Part shown: piece after piece, positions 1 through 8,855 of the stretch | Layout: the number at the start of each line of letters is the position of its first letter | How positions within the stretch are numbered: the stretch's first letter is position 1 | Origin: Burkholderia sp. | GTDB taxonomy: Bacteria > Pseudomonadota > Gammaproteobacteria > Burkholderiales > Burkholderiaceae | Reading direction: 5' to 3' | Assembly (NCBI GenBank): GCA_031253835.1 | Contig: JAIRVP010000002.1 | Span: forward strand, 1-64,000 | DNA: 64,000 nucleotides | Translations under genes and position numbers: made by a program | Notes under the pieces: generated by a model | What the model saw: only the letters and a program-made list of their open reading frames with translations | Databases searched by the model: none | What the model was told of the DNA's origin: nothing

Positions 1-119
1 ACGTGTCGATCACGGTGAAGCTGATCGCTCCGATCGCGATGGAAGAAGGTCTGCGCTTCGCGATCCGCGAAGGTGGCCGTACCGTCGGCGCCGGCGTCGT
101 CGCCAAGATCATCGAGTAA
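1..119 (+). CDS. tuf: elongation factor Tu, C-terminal fragment (cut by window start)
   Basis: Only the last 38 residues are present, read in frame from base 3 and ending [19 protein letters not shown], the near-invariant end of EF-Tu domain III. EF-Tu is the cytoplasmic GTPase that brings aminoacyl-tRNA to the ribosome. Its place directly before rpsJ fits the str-S10 gene order (fusA-tuf-rpsJ). Beta-proteobacteria usually carry two almost identical tuf genes; the tail alone cannot tell them apart, but the context makes this the copy next to S10. Confidence 0.95.
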
Positions 120-130
120 CATCGACGATC

Positions 131-153
131 CGCGGATCCCGGCGGGGTCCGCG
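131..153 (+). terminator. weak hairpin just after tuf
   Basis: A 9-bp stem (CGCGGATCC against GGGTCCGCG, one G-T pair) with a 5-base loop begins 11 bases after the tuf stop. It is followed by ATTTCT rather than a clean T run, so termination here would be weak. A better terminator follows at 182. Confidence 0.35.
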
Positions 154-181
154 ATTTCTGCGGTATGCAGTTGTACCGTCG

Positions 182-223
182 AAACCGGGTGTCCAGCTTG
201 CGCTGGCACCCGGTTTTGCTTTT
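182..223 (+). terminator. rho-independent terminator of tuf
   Basis: AACCGGGT and CCAGC pair with GCTGG and ACCCGGTT around a TTGC loop, with a small internal loop, and the stem runs into TTTTGCTTTT. This would end the str (tuf) transcript and separate it from the S10 operon. Confidence 0.8.
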
Positions 224-367
224 CCGGCGGCACGTTGCGCGGGCCGAGAAATGCACGCCACGGTTTCAGAATTTCGTGTAGAATCGCGGGCTTAGCAGTG
301 GAAGTACCGTCAGGAATGTGATGTCTCGCTCCCCGCAGGCGTCATGTTTCACGTTCTTTTAGTGTCC

Positions 368-384
368 GGCGATGCAACATCGCC
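368..384 (+). promoter_or_regulatory. hairpin in the rpsJ 5' leader
   Basis: A perfect 7-bp stem, GGCGATG and CATCGCC, with a CAA loop ends 11 bases before the rpsJ Shine-Dalgarno sequence (AAGGA, 396-400). It is followed by a short pyrimidine run (TCGCTCTTTT). In E. coli the S10 leader is the site of L4 feedback; whether this much simpler hairpin plays such a role is inference. No convincing -35/-10 pair was seen in 224-360; TAGAAT at 279-284 could be a -10. Confidence 0.4.
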
Positions 385-406
385 TCGCTCTTTTCAAGGA
401 ATCGTC

Positions 407-718
407 ATGCAGCAACAGAAAATCCGCATTCGCCTGAAGGCATTCGACTATCGTCTGATCGATCAATCGGCTGCCGAGATCGTCGATACCGCGAAGCGGA
501 CTGGCGCAATCGTCCGTGGCCCGGTGCCGCTGCCGACGCGCATTCAGCGTTTTGACATCCTGCGTTCGCCGCACGTCAACAAGACGTCGCGCGATCAGCT
601 CGAAATCCGTACCCACCAGCGCCTGATGGACATCGTCGACCCGACGGACAAGACCGTTGACGCGCTGATGAAGCTCGACCTGCCGGCTGGCGTCGACGTG
701 GAAATCAAGCTGCAGTAA
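407..718 (+). CDS. rpsJ: 30S ribosomal protein S10
   Basis: 103 residues, the normal S10 length. The start [16 protein letters not shown] is the S10 N-terminus; the upstream in-frame ATG at 344 would add 21 unrelated residues, and AAGGA at 396-400 points to 407. S10 sits in the head of the small subunit and doubles as NusE in transcription antitermination with NusB. First gene of the S10 block, followed by an unusually long 177-base gap that holds its own promoter. Confidence 0.97.
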   Translation: MQQQKIRIRLKAFDYRLIDQSAAEIVDTAKRTGAIVRGPVPLPTRIQRFDILRSPHVNKTSRDQLEIRTHQRLMDIVDPTDKTVDALMKLDLPAGVDVEIKLQ

Positions 719-767
719 GGCTTCCAGCGCCGGTCGGCTTGCCGGGCGGTGCTAAGTCTTTGATTGC

Positions 768-796
768 TTGCAGAAAACGTGAGGTCGGGCTATAAT
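768..796 (+). promoter_or_regulatory. sigma70 promoter upstream of rplC
   Basis: TTGCAG at 768-773, a 17-base spacer and a perfect TATAAT at 791-796. Transcription would start near 803 and give a leader of about 90 bases before rplC. This is the best sigma70 match in the ribosomal block and suggests that rplC onward can be made independently of rpsJ. Confidence 0.75.
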
Positions 797-862
797 GCTT
801 GGCTTTTCGCGTATTCGCGTAAAAAAGTTGGGCCTTGCGTGCCCGGCATTTTGTAAATCAGC

Positions 863-882
863 CCCGACCAATCGCAGTCGGG
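863..882 (+). promoter_or_regulatory. hairpin touching the rplC ribosome binding site
   Basis: CCCGAC (863-868) and GTCGGG (877-882) form a 6-bp stem with an 8-base loop that ends 3 bases before the rplC Shine-Dalgarno GGAGA (886-890). It could affect ribosome access or be a target for feedback by an operon protein. Only the pairing is visible in the sequence. Confidence 0.35.
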
Positions 883-895
883 AATGGAGAAAATG

Positions 896-1546
896 ATGAG
901 CCTTGGACTCGTAGGTCGCAAGGTTGGCATGACCCGTATCTTCACGGCTGAAGGGGATTCGATTCCCGTCACCGTGCTGGACGTGTCGGACAACCGCGTG
1001 ACGCAGATCAAGACTGTTGAAACCGACGGCTACACGGCCGTGCAGGTTGCATTCGGCTCCCGTCGTGCATCGCGCGTGACGAAGCCGCTGGCAGGTCATC
1101 TCGCCAAAGCCGGTGTCGAAGCCGGTGAAATCCTCAAGGAATTCCGCATTGACGCGGCCAAGGCAGCTGAGCTGTCGAATGGCGCCGTGGTCGGTGCTGA
1201 TCTTTTCGAAGTGGGCCAGAAGGTCGACGTGCAAGGCGTGTCGATCGGTAAGGGCTACGCCGGTACGATCAAGCGTTACAACTTCTCCTCCGGCCGTGCC
1301 ACGCACGGTAACTCGCGCTCGCACAACGTGCCGGGCTCGATCGGTATGGCGCAGGATCCGGGTCGCGTTTTCCCGGGTAAACGCATGACGGGTCACATGG
1401 GTGACGTGACGGTGACGGTGCAGAACCTCGAAATCGCGCGTATCGACGCAGAGCGCAAGCTGCTGCTCGTGAAGGGTGCGATTCCGGGCGCGAAGGGCGG
1501 CAAGGTCTTCGTGACGCCGGCCGTCAAGACCAAGGGGGCGAAATAA
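896..1546 (+). CDS. rplC: 50S ribosomal protein L3
   Basis: 216 residues starting [16 protein letters not shown], the L3 signature, with the conserved region around [14 protein letters not shown] containing the Gln that PrmB methylates in E. coli. Earlier ATGs at 884 and 893 are in frame, but GGAGA at 886-890 is correctly spaced only for 896. L3 helps build the peptidyl-transferase region. The stop overlaps the rplD start by one base (TAATG). Confidence 0.96.
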   Translation: MSLGLVGRKVGMTRIFTAEGDSIPVTVLDVSDNRVTQIKTVETDGYTAVQVAFGSRRASRVTKPLAGHLAKAGVEAGEILKEFRIDAAKAAELSNGAVVGADLFEVGQKVDVQGVSIGKGYAGTIKRYNFSSGRATHGNSRSHNVPGSIGMAQDPGRVFPGKRMTGHMGDVTVTVQNLEIARIDAERKLLLVKGAIPGAKGGKVFVTPAVKTKGAK

Positions 1547-2166
1547 TGGAACTCAAGCTCCTGAACGAAAATGGTCAGGAAGGTGCAGTGGTCAACGCAT
1601 CGGACGTCGTGTTCGGTCGTGACTACAACGAAGCGCTGATCCACCAGGTCGTCGTCGCTTACCAGGCGAATGCTCGCCAGGGTAACCGCGCACAGAAGGA
1701 CCGTGAGCAAGTCAAGCACACGACGAAGAAGCCGTGGCGCCAGAAGGGTACGGGCCGCGCTCGTGCCGGTATGTCGTCGAGCCCGTTGTGGCGTGGCGGT
1801 GGTCGTATCTTCCCGAATTCGCCGGAAGAAAACTTCTCGCACAAGGTCAACAAGAAGATGCATCGCGCAGGTCTCTGCTCGATCTTCTCGCAGCTGGCCC
1901 GTGAAGGCCGTCTGTCGGTCGTCGAGGACATCATCCTCGAAGCGCCGAAGACCAAGCTGCTGGCCGAAAAATTCAAGACCATGGGTCTCGACTCCGTGCT
2001 GATCATCACCGACACGGTTGACGAGAACCTGTACCTGGCATCGCGCAACCTGCCGCACGTGGCGATTGTCGAGCCGCGCTACGCTGACCCGCTGTCGCTG
2101 ATCTACTTCAAGAAAGTGCTGGTCACGAAGGCTGCGGTCGCCCAGATCGAGGAGTTGCTGTCATGA
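1546..2166 (+). CDS. rplD: 50S ribosomal protein L4
   Basis: 206 residues. The long exit-tunnel loop is recognisable by [14 protein letters not shown] and PLWRGGG near residues 63-87. L4 binds 23S rRNA and, in E. coli, represses its own operon. It is tightly coupled: its start overlaps rplC and its last four bases overlap the rplW start (ATGA). Confidence 0.96.
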
Positions 2167-2477
2167 GCGAGATTCGCAAGAACGATCATCGTTTGATGCA
2201 GGTCCTGCTCGCACCGGTGATCTCGGAAAAGGCGACGCTGGTTGCCGACAAGAACGAGCAAGTCGTGTTCGAAGTCGCACCGGATGCCACGAAGCAGGAA
2301 GTGAAGGCGGCTGTCGAGCTGCTGTTCAAGGTTGAAGTTGATTCCGTCAACGTGCTGGTTCAGAAGGGCAAGCAAAAGCGCTTTGGCCGTTCGATGGGCC
2401 GCCGCAAGGACGTGAAGAAGGCATATGTCTGCCTGAAGCCCGGCCAGGAAATCAACTTTGAAGCGGAGGCCAAGTAA
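2163..2477 (+). CDS. rplW: 50S ribosomal protein L23
   Basis: 104 residues with the L23 motifs [10 protein letters not shown] near the start and [10 protein letters not shown] near the end. L23 lines the exit of the peptide tunnel and is the docking point for trigger factor and SRP. It overlaps rplD by four bases, and rplB follows after two bases. Confidence 0.96.
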
Positions 2478-2479
2478 TC

Positions 2480-3307
2480 ATGGCAATCGTTAAAGTTAAG
2501 CCGACATCGCCGGGTCGCCGCGCGATGGTCAAGGTGGTCAACAAGAACCTGCACCAGGGCAAGCCGCACGCGGCACTGCTCGACTCGCAGAGCTCGACCG
2601 CCGGCCGTAACAACAACGGTCGTATCACCACGCGTCACAAGGGTGGTGGTCACAAGCAGCACTACCGTATCGTCGATTTCCGTCGCACGAAGGACGGCAT
2701 CCCGGCAAAGGTCGAACGTCTCGAGTACGACCCGAACCGTAGCGCGAACATCGCGCTGGTGCTCTACGCAGACGGCGAGCGTCGCTACATCATCGCCCCG
2801 AAGGGCCTGACCGTCGGCCAACAGCTGATGTCGGGTTCGGAAGCGCCGATCCGTGCAGGCAACACGCTGCCGATCCGCAACATTCCGGTCGGTACGACGA
2901 TCCACTGCATCGAGATGCTGCCGGGCAAGGGCGCGCAAATGGCGCGTTCGGCTGGCACGTCGGCCATGCTGCTGGCACGTGAAGGCGTCTACGCGCAGGT
3001 TCGTCTGCGTTCGGGCGAAATCCGCCGCGTGCACATCGAGTGCCGTGCAACGATCGGTGAAGTCGGTAACGAAGAGCATAGCCTGCGCCAGATCGGCAAG
3101 GCTGGCGCGAATCGCTGGCGCGGTATCCGCCCGACGGTGCGTGGCGTTGCGATGAACCCGGTTGATCACCCGCACGGTGGTGGTGAGGGCAAGACGGCTG
3201 CAGGTCGCGATCCGGTGAGCCCGTGGGGTACGCCGGCTAAGGGTTACCGCACCCGCAGCAACAAGCGCACGACGACGATGATCGTCCAGCGCCGTCACAA
3301 GCGTTAA
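2480..3307 (+). CDS. rplB: 50S ribosomal protein L2
   Basis: 275 residues, the usual length. The C-terminal segment [17 protein letters not shown] carries the conserved His needed for peptidyl-transferase assembly. A GGAGG sits 9 bases before the ATG. It belongs to the S10 block with short spacings on both sides. Confidence 0.97.
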   Translation: MAIVKVKPTSPGRRAMVKVVNKNLHQGKPHAALLDSQSSTAGRNNNGRITTRHKGGGHKQHYRIVDFRRTKDGIPAKVERLEYDPNRSANIALVLYADGERRYIIAPKGLTVGQQLMSGSEAPIRAGNTLPIRNIPVGTTIHCIEMLPGKGAQMARSAGTSAMLLAREGVYAQVRLRSGEIRRVHIECRATIGEVGNEEHSLRQIGKAGANRWRGIRPTVRGVAMNPVDHPHGGGEGKTAAGRDPVSPWGTPAKGYRTRSNKRTTTMIVQRRHKR

Positions 3308-3317
3308 GGAGTAGGCA

Positions 3318-3593
3318 ATGGCACGTTCTGTTAAAAAAGGTCCGTTCTGCGACGCCCATTTGCTGAAGAAAGTTGAGGCGGCTGCAGCTTCGCGCGACAA
3401 AAAGCCGATCAAGACCTGGTCGCGTCGCTCGACGATTCTGCCGGATTTCATCGGCCTGACGATCGCTGTTCACAACGGCCGTCAACACGTTCCGGTGTAC
3501 ATCTCGGAAAACATGGTCGGCCACAAGCTTGGCGAGTTCGCACTGACCCGTACGTTCAAGGGTCACGCAGCCGACAAGAAGGCCAAGAAATAA
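3318..3593 (+). CDS. rpsS: 30S ribosomal protein S19
   Basis: 91 residues beginning [15 protein letters not shown], typical S19, with the conserved [16 protein letters not shown] near the C-terminus. It forms a head-domain complex with S13 near the tRNA A site. AAGGAG precedes the start. Confidence 0.97.
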
Positions 3594-3605
3594 GGGGCAA
3601 TCAAG

Positions 3606-3935
3606 ATGGAAGTGAAAGCAATTCATCGCGGTGCCCGCATCTCGGCGCAAAAAACGCGCCTTGTGGCTGACCAGATCCGCGGTTTGCCGGTCGACAAGGC
3701 GCTGAACGTTCTGACGTTCTCGCCGAAGAAGGCGGCTGGCATCGTGAAGAAGGTTGTGCTGTCGGCAATCGCGAATGCGGAGCACAACGAAGGCGCCGAT
3801 ATCGACGAGCTCAAGATCAAGAGCATCTACGTCGATAAGGCTGCATCGCTCAAGCGTTTCACCGCGCGCGCCAAGGGCCGCGGTAACCGCATCGAGAAGC
3901 AATCCTGTCACATCACTGTGACGGTCGGGAATTAA
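3606..3935 (+). CDS. rplV: 50S ribosomal protein L22
   Basis: 109 residues. The beta-hairpin that reaches into the exit tunnel is at the C-terminal side ([17 protein letters not shown]). L22 with L4 makes the tunnel constriction, and changes there give macrolide resistance in many bacteria. Member of the S10 block. Confidence 0.97.
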
Positions 3936-3946
3936 GGAGCCATACG

Positions 3947-4747
3947 ATGGGACAGAAAATTCATCCGACTGGCTTCCGCCTGGCTGTCAGCCGCAATTGG
4001 GCTTCGCGTTGGTACGCGAACAACAACAATTTCGCGGCGATGCTGCAGGAAGACATCGGTGTTCGTGAATACCTGAAGAAGAAGCTGAAGAACGCTTCGG
4101 TCGGTCGGGTCGTCATCGAGCGTCCGGCGAAGAACGCGCGCATCACGATTTACAGCTCGCGTCCGGGCGTGGTCATCGGCAAGAAGGGCGAGGATATCGA
4201 GCAGCTGAAGACGGAACTGCAACGCCGCATGGGCGTTCCGGTTCACGTCAACATCGAAGAAATCCGCAAGCCGGAAACCGATGCTCAGCTGATCGCTGAC
4301 TCGATCACGCAACAGCTCGAGCGCCGGATCATGTTCCGTCGCGCGATGAAGCGTGCGATGCAGAACGCGATGCGTCTGGGTGCTCAAGGCATCAAGATCA
4401 TGAGCGCGGGCCGTCTGAACGGTATCGAAATCGCTCGTACGGAGTGGTACCGCGAAGGTCGCGTGCCGCTTCACACGCTGCGTGCTGATATCGACTACGC
4501 GACTTCGGAAGCGAAGACGACCTACGGGATCATCGGCGTCAAGGTGTGGGTCTACAAGGGCGATACGCTCGGCCGCAACGACGCACCGGTGGTGGAAGAA
4601 GTAGCCGAAGACAAGCGTCCGCGTCGCAATGCGCGTCCGGGCGACCGTCGTCCGCGCCGTGATGGCGAAGGCGGCGCTCCGGGTGCTCGCCGTGGCGCAC
4701 CGCGCCGTGGCGCCGGCAAGCCCGAAGACGGCAAGACTGGAGAATAA
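3947..4747 (+). CDS. rpsC: 30S ribosomal protein S3 with basic C-terminal tail
   Basis: 266 residues. The N-terminal KH domain has the GxxG-type loop VIGKKGEDI around residues 68-76, and the C-terminal S3 domain ends near residue 212. A low-complexity tail of about 50 residues follows, rich in Arg, Gly, Pro and Ala ([15 protein letters not shown] and [12 protein letters not shown]). E. coli S3 has 233 residues, so the tail is a real extension. S3 lines the mRNA entry channel, and the tail is placed to touch incoming mRNA (inference). Confidence 0.96.
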   Translation: MGQKIHPTGFRLAVSRNWASRWYANNNNFAAMLQEDIGVREYLKKKLKNASVGRVVIERPAKNARITIYSSRPGVVIGKKGEDIEQLKTELQRRMGVPVHVNIEEIRKPETDAQLIADSITQQLERRIMFRRAMKRAMQNAMRLGAQGIKIMSAGRLNGIEIARTEWYREGRVPLHTLRADIDYATSEAKTTYGIIGVKVWVYKGDTLGRNDAPVVEEVAEDKRPRRNARPGDRRPRRDGEGGAPGARRGAPRRGAGKPEDGKTGE

Positions 4748-4749
4748 CG

Positions 4750-5166
4750 ATGCTGCAACCGAAACGCAGAAAGTATCGTAAAGAGCAGAAGGGTCGTAAC
4801 ACCGGCAAGGCGACGCGCGGCAACGCAGTGTCGTTCGGTGACTTCGGCCTGAAGGCTATCGGTCGCGGTCGTTTGACCGCACGCCAGATTGAAGCGGCGC
4901 GTCGTGCAATGACGCGTCACATCAAGCGTGGCGGCCGCATCTGGATCCGGATCTTCCCGGACAAGCCGATTTCGCAGAAGCCGGCCGAAGTGCGTATGGG
5001 TAACGGTAAGGGTAACCCGGAGTACTACGTCGCCGAGATTCAGCCGGGCAAGATGCTCTATGAAATGGACGGCGTAACCGAAGAACTGGCACGCGAAGCG
5101 TTCCGTCTGGCTGCAGCCAAGCTGCCGCTGAAGACGGCATTCATCGTGCGCCAGCTCGGCGCCTAA
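4750..5166 (+). CDS. rplP: 50S ribosomal protein L16
   Basis: 138 residues starting [17 protein letters not shown], canonical L16, with the conserved [16 protein letters not shown] segment near residues 81-98 where L16 contacts the A-site tRNA region. It starts two bases after rpsC. Confidence 0.97.
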
Positions 5167-5175
5167 GGAGAAAAC

Positions 5176-5370
5176 ATGAAGGCTTCCGAACTTCTCCAGA
5201 AAGACCAGGCCGCGCTCAACAAGGAGCTGGCGGACCTGCTGAAGGCGCAATTCGGCCTGCGCATGCAACTCGCGACCCAGCAGCTCACGAACACGAGCCA
5301 GCTGAAGAAGGTTCGTCGCGACATCGCACGTGTGCGGACCGTCATGACTCAGAAGGCGAACCAGAAATGA
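5176..5370 (+). CDS. rpmC: 50S ribosomal protein L29
   Basis: 64 residues, mostly two predicted helices, starting [18 protein letters not shown]; the C-terminal [14 protein letters not shown] is the L29 signature. It lies at the tunnel exit beside L23. Its stop overlaps the rpsQ start (ATGA). Confidence 0.96.
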
Positions 5371-5639
5371 ACGATAGCGTGAAAACCTCGCTGAAGCGGA
5401 CGCTGGTCGGTCGGGTCGTCAGCAACAAGATGGACAAGACCGTCACCGTGCTGATCGAGCACCGCGTCAAGCATCCGATCTACGGCAAGTATGTCGTGCG
5501 CTCGAAGAAGTACCACGCGCACGATGAAGCGAACACCTGCAACGAAGGCGATCTCGTCGAAATCCAGGAAACTCGTCCTGTTTCGAAGACGAAGGCCTGG
5601 ACGGTGTCGCGCCTTGTCGAAGCCGCTCGCGTCATCTAA
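5367..5639 (+). CDS. rpsQ: 30S ribosomal protein S17
   Basis: 90 residues with the S17 OB fold: [18 protein letters not shown] near the start and the motif [12 protein letters not shown] in the middle. It binds 16S rRNA early in assembly. Last gene of the S10 block; three hairpins follow directly. Confidence 0.96.
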
Positions 5640-5663
5640 GCGGGCAGCGCAGTAGGCAGTAAC

Positions 5664-5686
5664 AAGCACTTCTCCGCGAAGTGCTT
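5664..5686 (+). terminator. perfect hairpin after rpsQ
   Basis: AAGCACTTC and GAAGTGCTT pair perfectly (9 bp) around a TCCGC loop, 24 bases after the rpsQ stop. The expected T run is missing (GAAATCG follows), so it may protect the 3' end or act with the next two hairpins rather than terminate on its own. Confidence 0.5.
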
Positions 5687-5692
5687 GAAATC

Positions 5693-5705
5693 GCAAAGTT
5701 TTTGC
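5693..5705 (+). other. second small hairpin in the S10-spc gap
   Basis: GCAAA and TTTGC with a GTT loop form a 5-bp perfect stem, 6 bases after the previous hairpin and 6 before the next. The T run inside it partly overlaps the -35 region of the spc promoter. Confidence 0.35.
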
Positions 5706-5740
5706 TTGCGTGACCAGGATTATTTGTTATAATCCTGGTC
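5706..5740 (+). promoter_or_regulatory. spc promoter embedded in a perfect 12-bp inverted repeat
   Basis: TTGCGT (5706-5711), a 16-base spacer and TATAAT (5728-5733) make a promoter for rplN onward. The spacer and -10 lie within a perfect dyad, GACCAGGATTAT (5712-5723) and ATAATCCTGGTC (5729-5740), with a TTGTT loop and TTCCCTCTTT after it. In RNA reading through from rpsQ the same bases make a 12-bp hairpin, so the element may both stop S10 transcripts and start spc ones. The dyad is seen; its use as an operator is inference. Confidence 0.6.
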
Positions 5741-5948
5741 TTCCCTCTTTATGGGAGCCCCGTCGCGGGCGAAGTTGGTGGGGGAAGCGGACTGGCGCCA
5801 GCCTGTCCGAAAGATTCACCGAATTGCGATGGCGGGTTTCGTTTGCCGTCGCTGCTGTTCCAACCCAAGCAGCCGATTGGCTGACGGGACCAAGACTGAC
5901 CGTATGCATCATGGTGGTGCATCCGGATTAAGTTGGGAAAGACAAACC
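5741..5948 (+). other. long 5' leader of rplN, no gene seen
   Basis: About 200 bases between the spc promoter and rplN. Open frames here lack ribosome binding sites and family resemblance. No clear ribosomal-protein binding structure was recognised by eye. In E. coli S8 represses the spc operon, but at a site in rplE, so nothing is implied for this leader. Confidence 0.4.
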
Positions 5949-6317
5949 ATGATCCAGACCGAATCTCGGCTCGAAGTAGCCGACAACACGGGTGCACGTG
6001 AAGTCATGTGCATCAAGGTGCTCGGCGGCTCGAAGCGTCGTTATGCCGGCATTGGCGACATCATCAAGGTGACCGTCAAAGAGGCAACGCCGCGCGGGCG
6101 CGTGAAGAAAGGCGAAATCTACAACGCCGTGGTGGTCCGCACCGCCAAGGGCGTGCGCCGTCAAGACGGCTCGCTGATCAAGTTCGACGGCAACGCCGCT
6201 GTGCTTTTGAATAACAAGCTCGAGCCGATCGGCACCCGTATCTTCGGGCCGGTCACGCGTGAGCTGCGTAGCGAACGATTCATGAAGATCGTTTCGCTGG
6301 CGCCGGAAGTGCTGTAA
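5949..6317 (+). CDS. rplN: 50S ribosomal protein L14
   Basis: 122 residues starting [19 protein letters not shown], the invariant L14 start, so the longer in-frame extension upstream is rejected. L14 joins bridge contacts with the small subunit and is where the silencing factor RsfS binds. The ribosome binding site is modest (GGGAAAG). First gene of the spc block. Confidence 0.97.
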   Translation: MIQTESRLEVADNTGAREVMCIKVLGGSKRRYAGIGDIIKVTVKEATPRGRVKKGEIYNAVVVRTAKGVRRQDGSLIKFDGNAAVLLNNKLEPIGTRIFGPVTRELRSERFMKIVSLAPEVL

Positions 6318-6326
6318 GGAGTCGCG

Positions 6327-6635
6327 ATGAACAAGATTCGCAAAGGTGACGAAGTCATCGTCGTTACTGGCAAGGACAAGGGCAAGCGCGGCGTCGTGCT
6401 GGCTGTCGGTGCTGAACATGTGACGGTTGAAGGTATCAACCTCGTCAAGAAGCATGTGAAGCCGAACCCGATGAAGGGTACGACGGGTGGCGTGGAAGCG
6501 AAGACGATGCCCCTGCATATTTCGAACGTCGCACTGGTCGACGCGAATGGCAAGGCGTCGCGTGTTGGCATCAAGGTCGAGGAAGGCAAGAAGGTTCGCT
6601 TCCTGAAGACGACCGGTGCCGTACTGAGCGCCTGA
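6327..6635 (+). CDS. rplX: 50S ribosomal protein L24
   Basis: 102 residues with the KOW motif near the start ([19 protein letters not shown]). L24 is one of the first proteins to bind 23S rRNA. AAGGAG lies 7 bases before the ATG; rplE follows after 16 bases. Confidence 0.97.
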
Positions 6636-6651
6636 CGCAGCGGAGTAAAAA

Positions 6652-7191
6652 ATGGCTCGTTTTCAAGAGTTTTACAAAGAAAAGGTTGTGCCCGGCCTGA
6701 TCGAGAAGTTCGGTTACAAGTCGGTCATGGAAGTGCCGCGCATCACCAAGATCACGCTGAACATGGGTCTTGGCGAAGCGATCGCTGACAAGAAGATCAT
6801 CGAGAACGCCGTTGGCGACCTCACGAAGATCGCCGGCCAGAAGCCGGTCGTCACGAAGGCTCGCAAGGCAATCGCAGGCTTCAAGATCCGCCAGGGTTAC
6901 CCGATCGGCGCGATGGTGACGCTGCGTGGCCAGGCGATGTACGAATTCCTCGACCGTTTCGTGACGGTTGCCCTGCCCCGCGTGCGAGATTTCCGCGGTG
7001 TGTCGGGTCGTGCTTTCGATGGCCGTGGCAACTACAACATCGGTGTGAAAGAGCAGATCATTTTCCCCGAAATCGACTACGACAAGATCGACGCACTGCG
7101 TGGGCTGAACATCAGCATCACGACGACTGCGAAGACCGACGACGAAGCAAAGGCTCTGCTCGCCAGCTTCAAGTTCCCGTTCAGAAACTGA
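6652..7191 (+). CDS. rplE: 50S ribosomal protein L5
   Basis: 179 residues, standard length, with [15 protein letters not shown] near the start and the motif [17 protein letters not shown] later on. L5 binds 5S rRNA and contacts P-site tRNA. Followed after 7 bases by the GTG start of rpsN. Confidence 0.97.
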   Translation: MARFQEFYKEKVVPGLIEKFGYKSVMEVPRITKITLNMGLGEAIADKKIIENAVGDLTKIAGQKPVVTKARKAIAGFKIRQGYPIGAMVTLRGQAMYEFLDRFVTVALPRVRDFRGVSGRAFDGRGNYNIGVKEQIIFPEIDYDKIDALRGLNISITTTAKTDDEAKALLASFKFPFRN

Positions 7192-7198
7192 GGTTACC

Positions 7199-7504
7199 GT
7201 GGCTAAACTGGCACTGATCGAACGTGAAAAGAAGCGCGCCCGCCTGGTCGCGAAGTTCGCAGCAAAGCGCGAAGCGCTGAAGGCGATCGTCGAAGACCAA
7301 AGCAAGTCGGAAGAAGAGCGCTACGAAGCACGCCTGGAGCTGCAGCAACTGCCCCGCAACGCAAACCCGACCCGCCAGCGTAACCGCTGCGCGATCACGG
7401 GCCGTCCGCGTGGCACGTTCCGTAAATTCGGCCTCGCGCGTAACAAGATTCGTGAAATCGCATTCCGTGGCGAGATTCCTGGCCTGACCAAGGCGAGCTG
7501 GTAA
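7199..7504 (+). CDS. rpsN: 30S ribosomal protein S14, zinc-free form
   Basis: 101 residues from a GTG start with GAGGT upstream. The segment [19 protein letters not shown] is the S14 signature. The CxxC pairs of the short zinc-binding type are missing and the length is about 100, so this is the zinc-independent form. It sits in the head of the small subunit. Confidence 0.96.
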   Translation: MAKLALIEREKKRARLVAKFAAKREALKAIVEDQSKSEEERYEARLELQQLPRNANPTRQRNRCAITGRPRGTFRKFGLARNKIREIAFRGEIPGLTKASW

Positions 7505-7518
7505 TAGGAGAAACGTAA

Positions 7519-7914
7519 ATGAGCATGAGTGATCCTATCGCCGATATGCTGACTCGCATCCGCAACGCGCAGATGGTCGAGAAGGTATCGGTTGCGATGC
7601 CCTCGTCGAAGGTCAAGGTTGCAATCGCGCAAGTCCTCAAGGACGAAGGTTATATCGACGATTTCGCCGTGAAGGCGGAAGGTGCGAAGTCCGAACTGAA
7701 TATCGCGCTGAAGTACTACGCAGGTCGCCCGGTCATCGAACGCCTCGAGCGCGTGTCGAAGCCTGGTCTGCGCGTGTACCGCGGCCGTAACGACATTCCG
7801 CAGGTCATGAACGGCCTCGGCGTGGCTATCGTGTCGACGCCGAAGGGCGTGATGACCGACCGCAAGGCGCGCGCTACCGGCGTCGGCGGCGAAGTCATCT
7901 GCTACGTCGCTTAA
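7519..7914 (+). CDS. rpsH: 30S ribosomal protein S8
   Basis: 131 residues starting [19 protein letters not shown], with the C-terminal [11 protein letters not shown] typical of S8. S8 binds the central domain of 16S rRNA and is the autogenous repressor of the spc operon in E. coli. TAGGAGAAA precedes the start. Confidence 0.97.
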   Translation: MSMSDPIADMLTRIRNAQMVEKVSVAMPSSKVKVAIAQVLKDEGYIDDFAVKAEGAKSELNIALKYYAGRPVIERLERVSKPGLRVYRGRNDIPQVMNGLGVAIVSTPKGVMTDRKARATGVGGEVICYVA

Positions 7915-7932
7915 AGCCGAGGAGAGAGAAAC

Positions 7933-8463
7933 ATGTCTCGAGTAGGTAAGAGCCCGATCGCGCTGCAAGGCGCGGAAGTCAAGCTGGCCGACGGTGCAAT
8001 CACCGTCAAGGGCCCGCTGGGCACCATCACGCAAGCGATCAATCCGCTCGTGAACGTGGCGAACAACGACGGCACGCTGAATCTGTCGCCGGTCGACGAA
8101 AGCCGCGAAGCAAATGCACTGTCGGGCACGATGCGCGCGATTATCGCGAATGCCGTGCACGGCGTGACCAAGGGTTTCGAGCGCAAGCTGACGCTGGTTG
8201 GCGTCGGTTACCGTGCGCAAGCGCAAGGCGACAAGCTGAACCTGTCGCTGGGTTTCTCGCACCCGGTGGTGCACCAGATGCCGGAAGGCGTCAAGGCTGA
8301 AACCCCGACGCAAACCGAAATCGTGATCAAGGGGATCAACAAGCAACAAGTCGGTCAAGTGGCTGCGGAAGTCCGCGGTTACCGTCCGCCGGAGCCCTAT
8401 AAGGGCAAGGGCGTGCGTTATGCCGACGAGGTTGTGATCCTCAAAGAAACGAAGAAGAAGTAA
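7933..8463 (+). CDS. rplF: 50S ribosomal protein L6
   Basis: 176 residues. Starts [12 protein letters not shown] and carries the C-terminal motif [16 protein letters not shown], both diagnostic. L6 sits near the GTPase centre. GAGGAGAG upstream; normal spacing to rplR. Confidence 0.97.
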   Translation: MSRVGKSPIALQGAEVKLADGAITVKGPLGTITQAINPLVNVANNDGTLNLSPVDESREANALSGTMRAIIANAVHGVTKGFERKLTLVGVGYRAQAQGDKLNLSLGFSHPVVHQMPEGVKAETPTQTEIVIKGINKQQVGQVAAEVRGYRPPEPYKGKGVRYADEVVILKETKKK

Positions 8464-8475
8464 GGGTGCGCAATC

Positions 8476-8841
8476 ATGGATAAGACTCAATCTCGCCTGC
8501 GCCGCGCTCGCCAGACGCGTATCAAGATCGCTGAGCTGCAGGTCGCGCGTCTCGCCGTGCATCGCACGAACACGCACATCTACGCTCAAGTGTTCTCGCC
8601 CTGCGGCACCAAGGTGCTCGCCAGCGCGTCGACGCTCGAAGCTGAAGTGCGCGCCGAGCTCGCCGACAAGTCGGGCAAGGGCGGCAACGTTAATGCTGCG
8701 ACGCTGATCGGCAAGCGTATTGCCGAGAAGGCAAAGGCCGCCGGCATCGAATCCGTCGCCTTCGACCGCTCGGGCTTCCGCTACCATGGCCGCGTCAAGG
8801 CGCTGGCTGAGGCAGCTCGCGAAGCTGGGCTCAAGTTCTAA
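8476..8841 (+). CDS. rplR: 50S ribosomal protein L18
   Basis: 121 residues with [13 protein letters not shown] and the C-terminal [20 protein letters not shown], the L18 pattern. It binds 5S rRNA together with L5 and L25. Confidence 0.97.
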
Positions 8842-8855
8842 GGAAGGAATTCGTC

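Noticed and set aside
5710-5931. Open frame of 73 codons upstream of rplN
   Set aside because: Begins within the dyad, lacks a ribosome binding site and overlaps the spc leader; composition is unlike coding DNA here.
5751-5948. N-terminal extension of rplN to an upstream ATG
   Set aside because: L14 begins with [10 protein letters not shown] in all known members, so the extension is untranslated leader.
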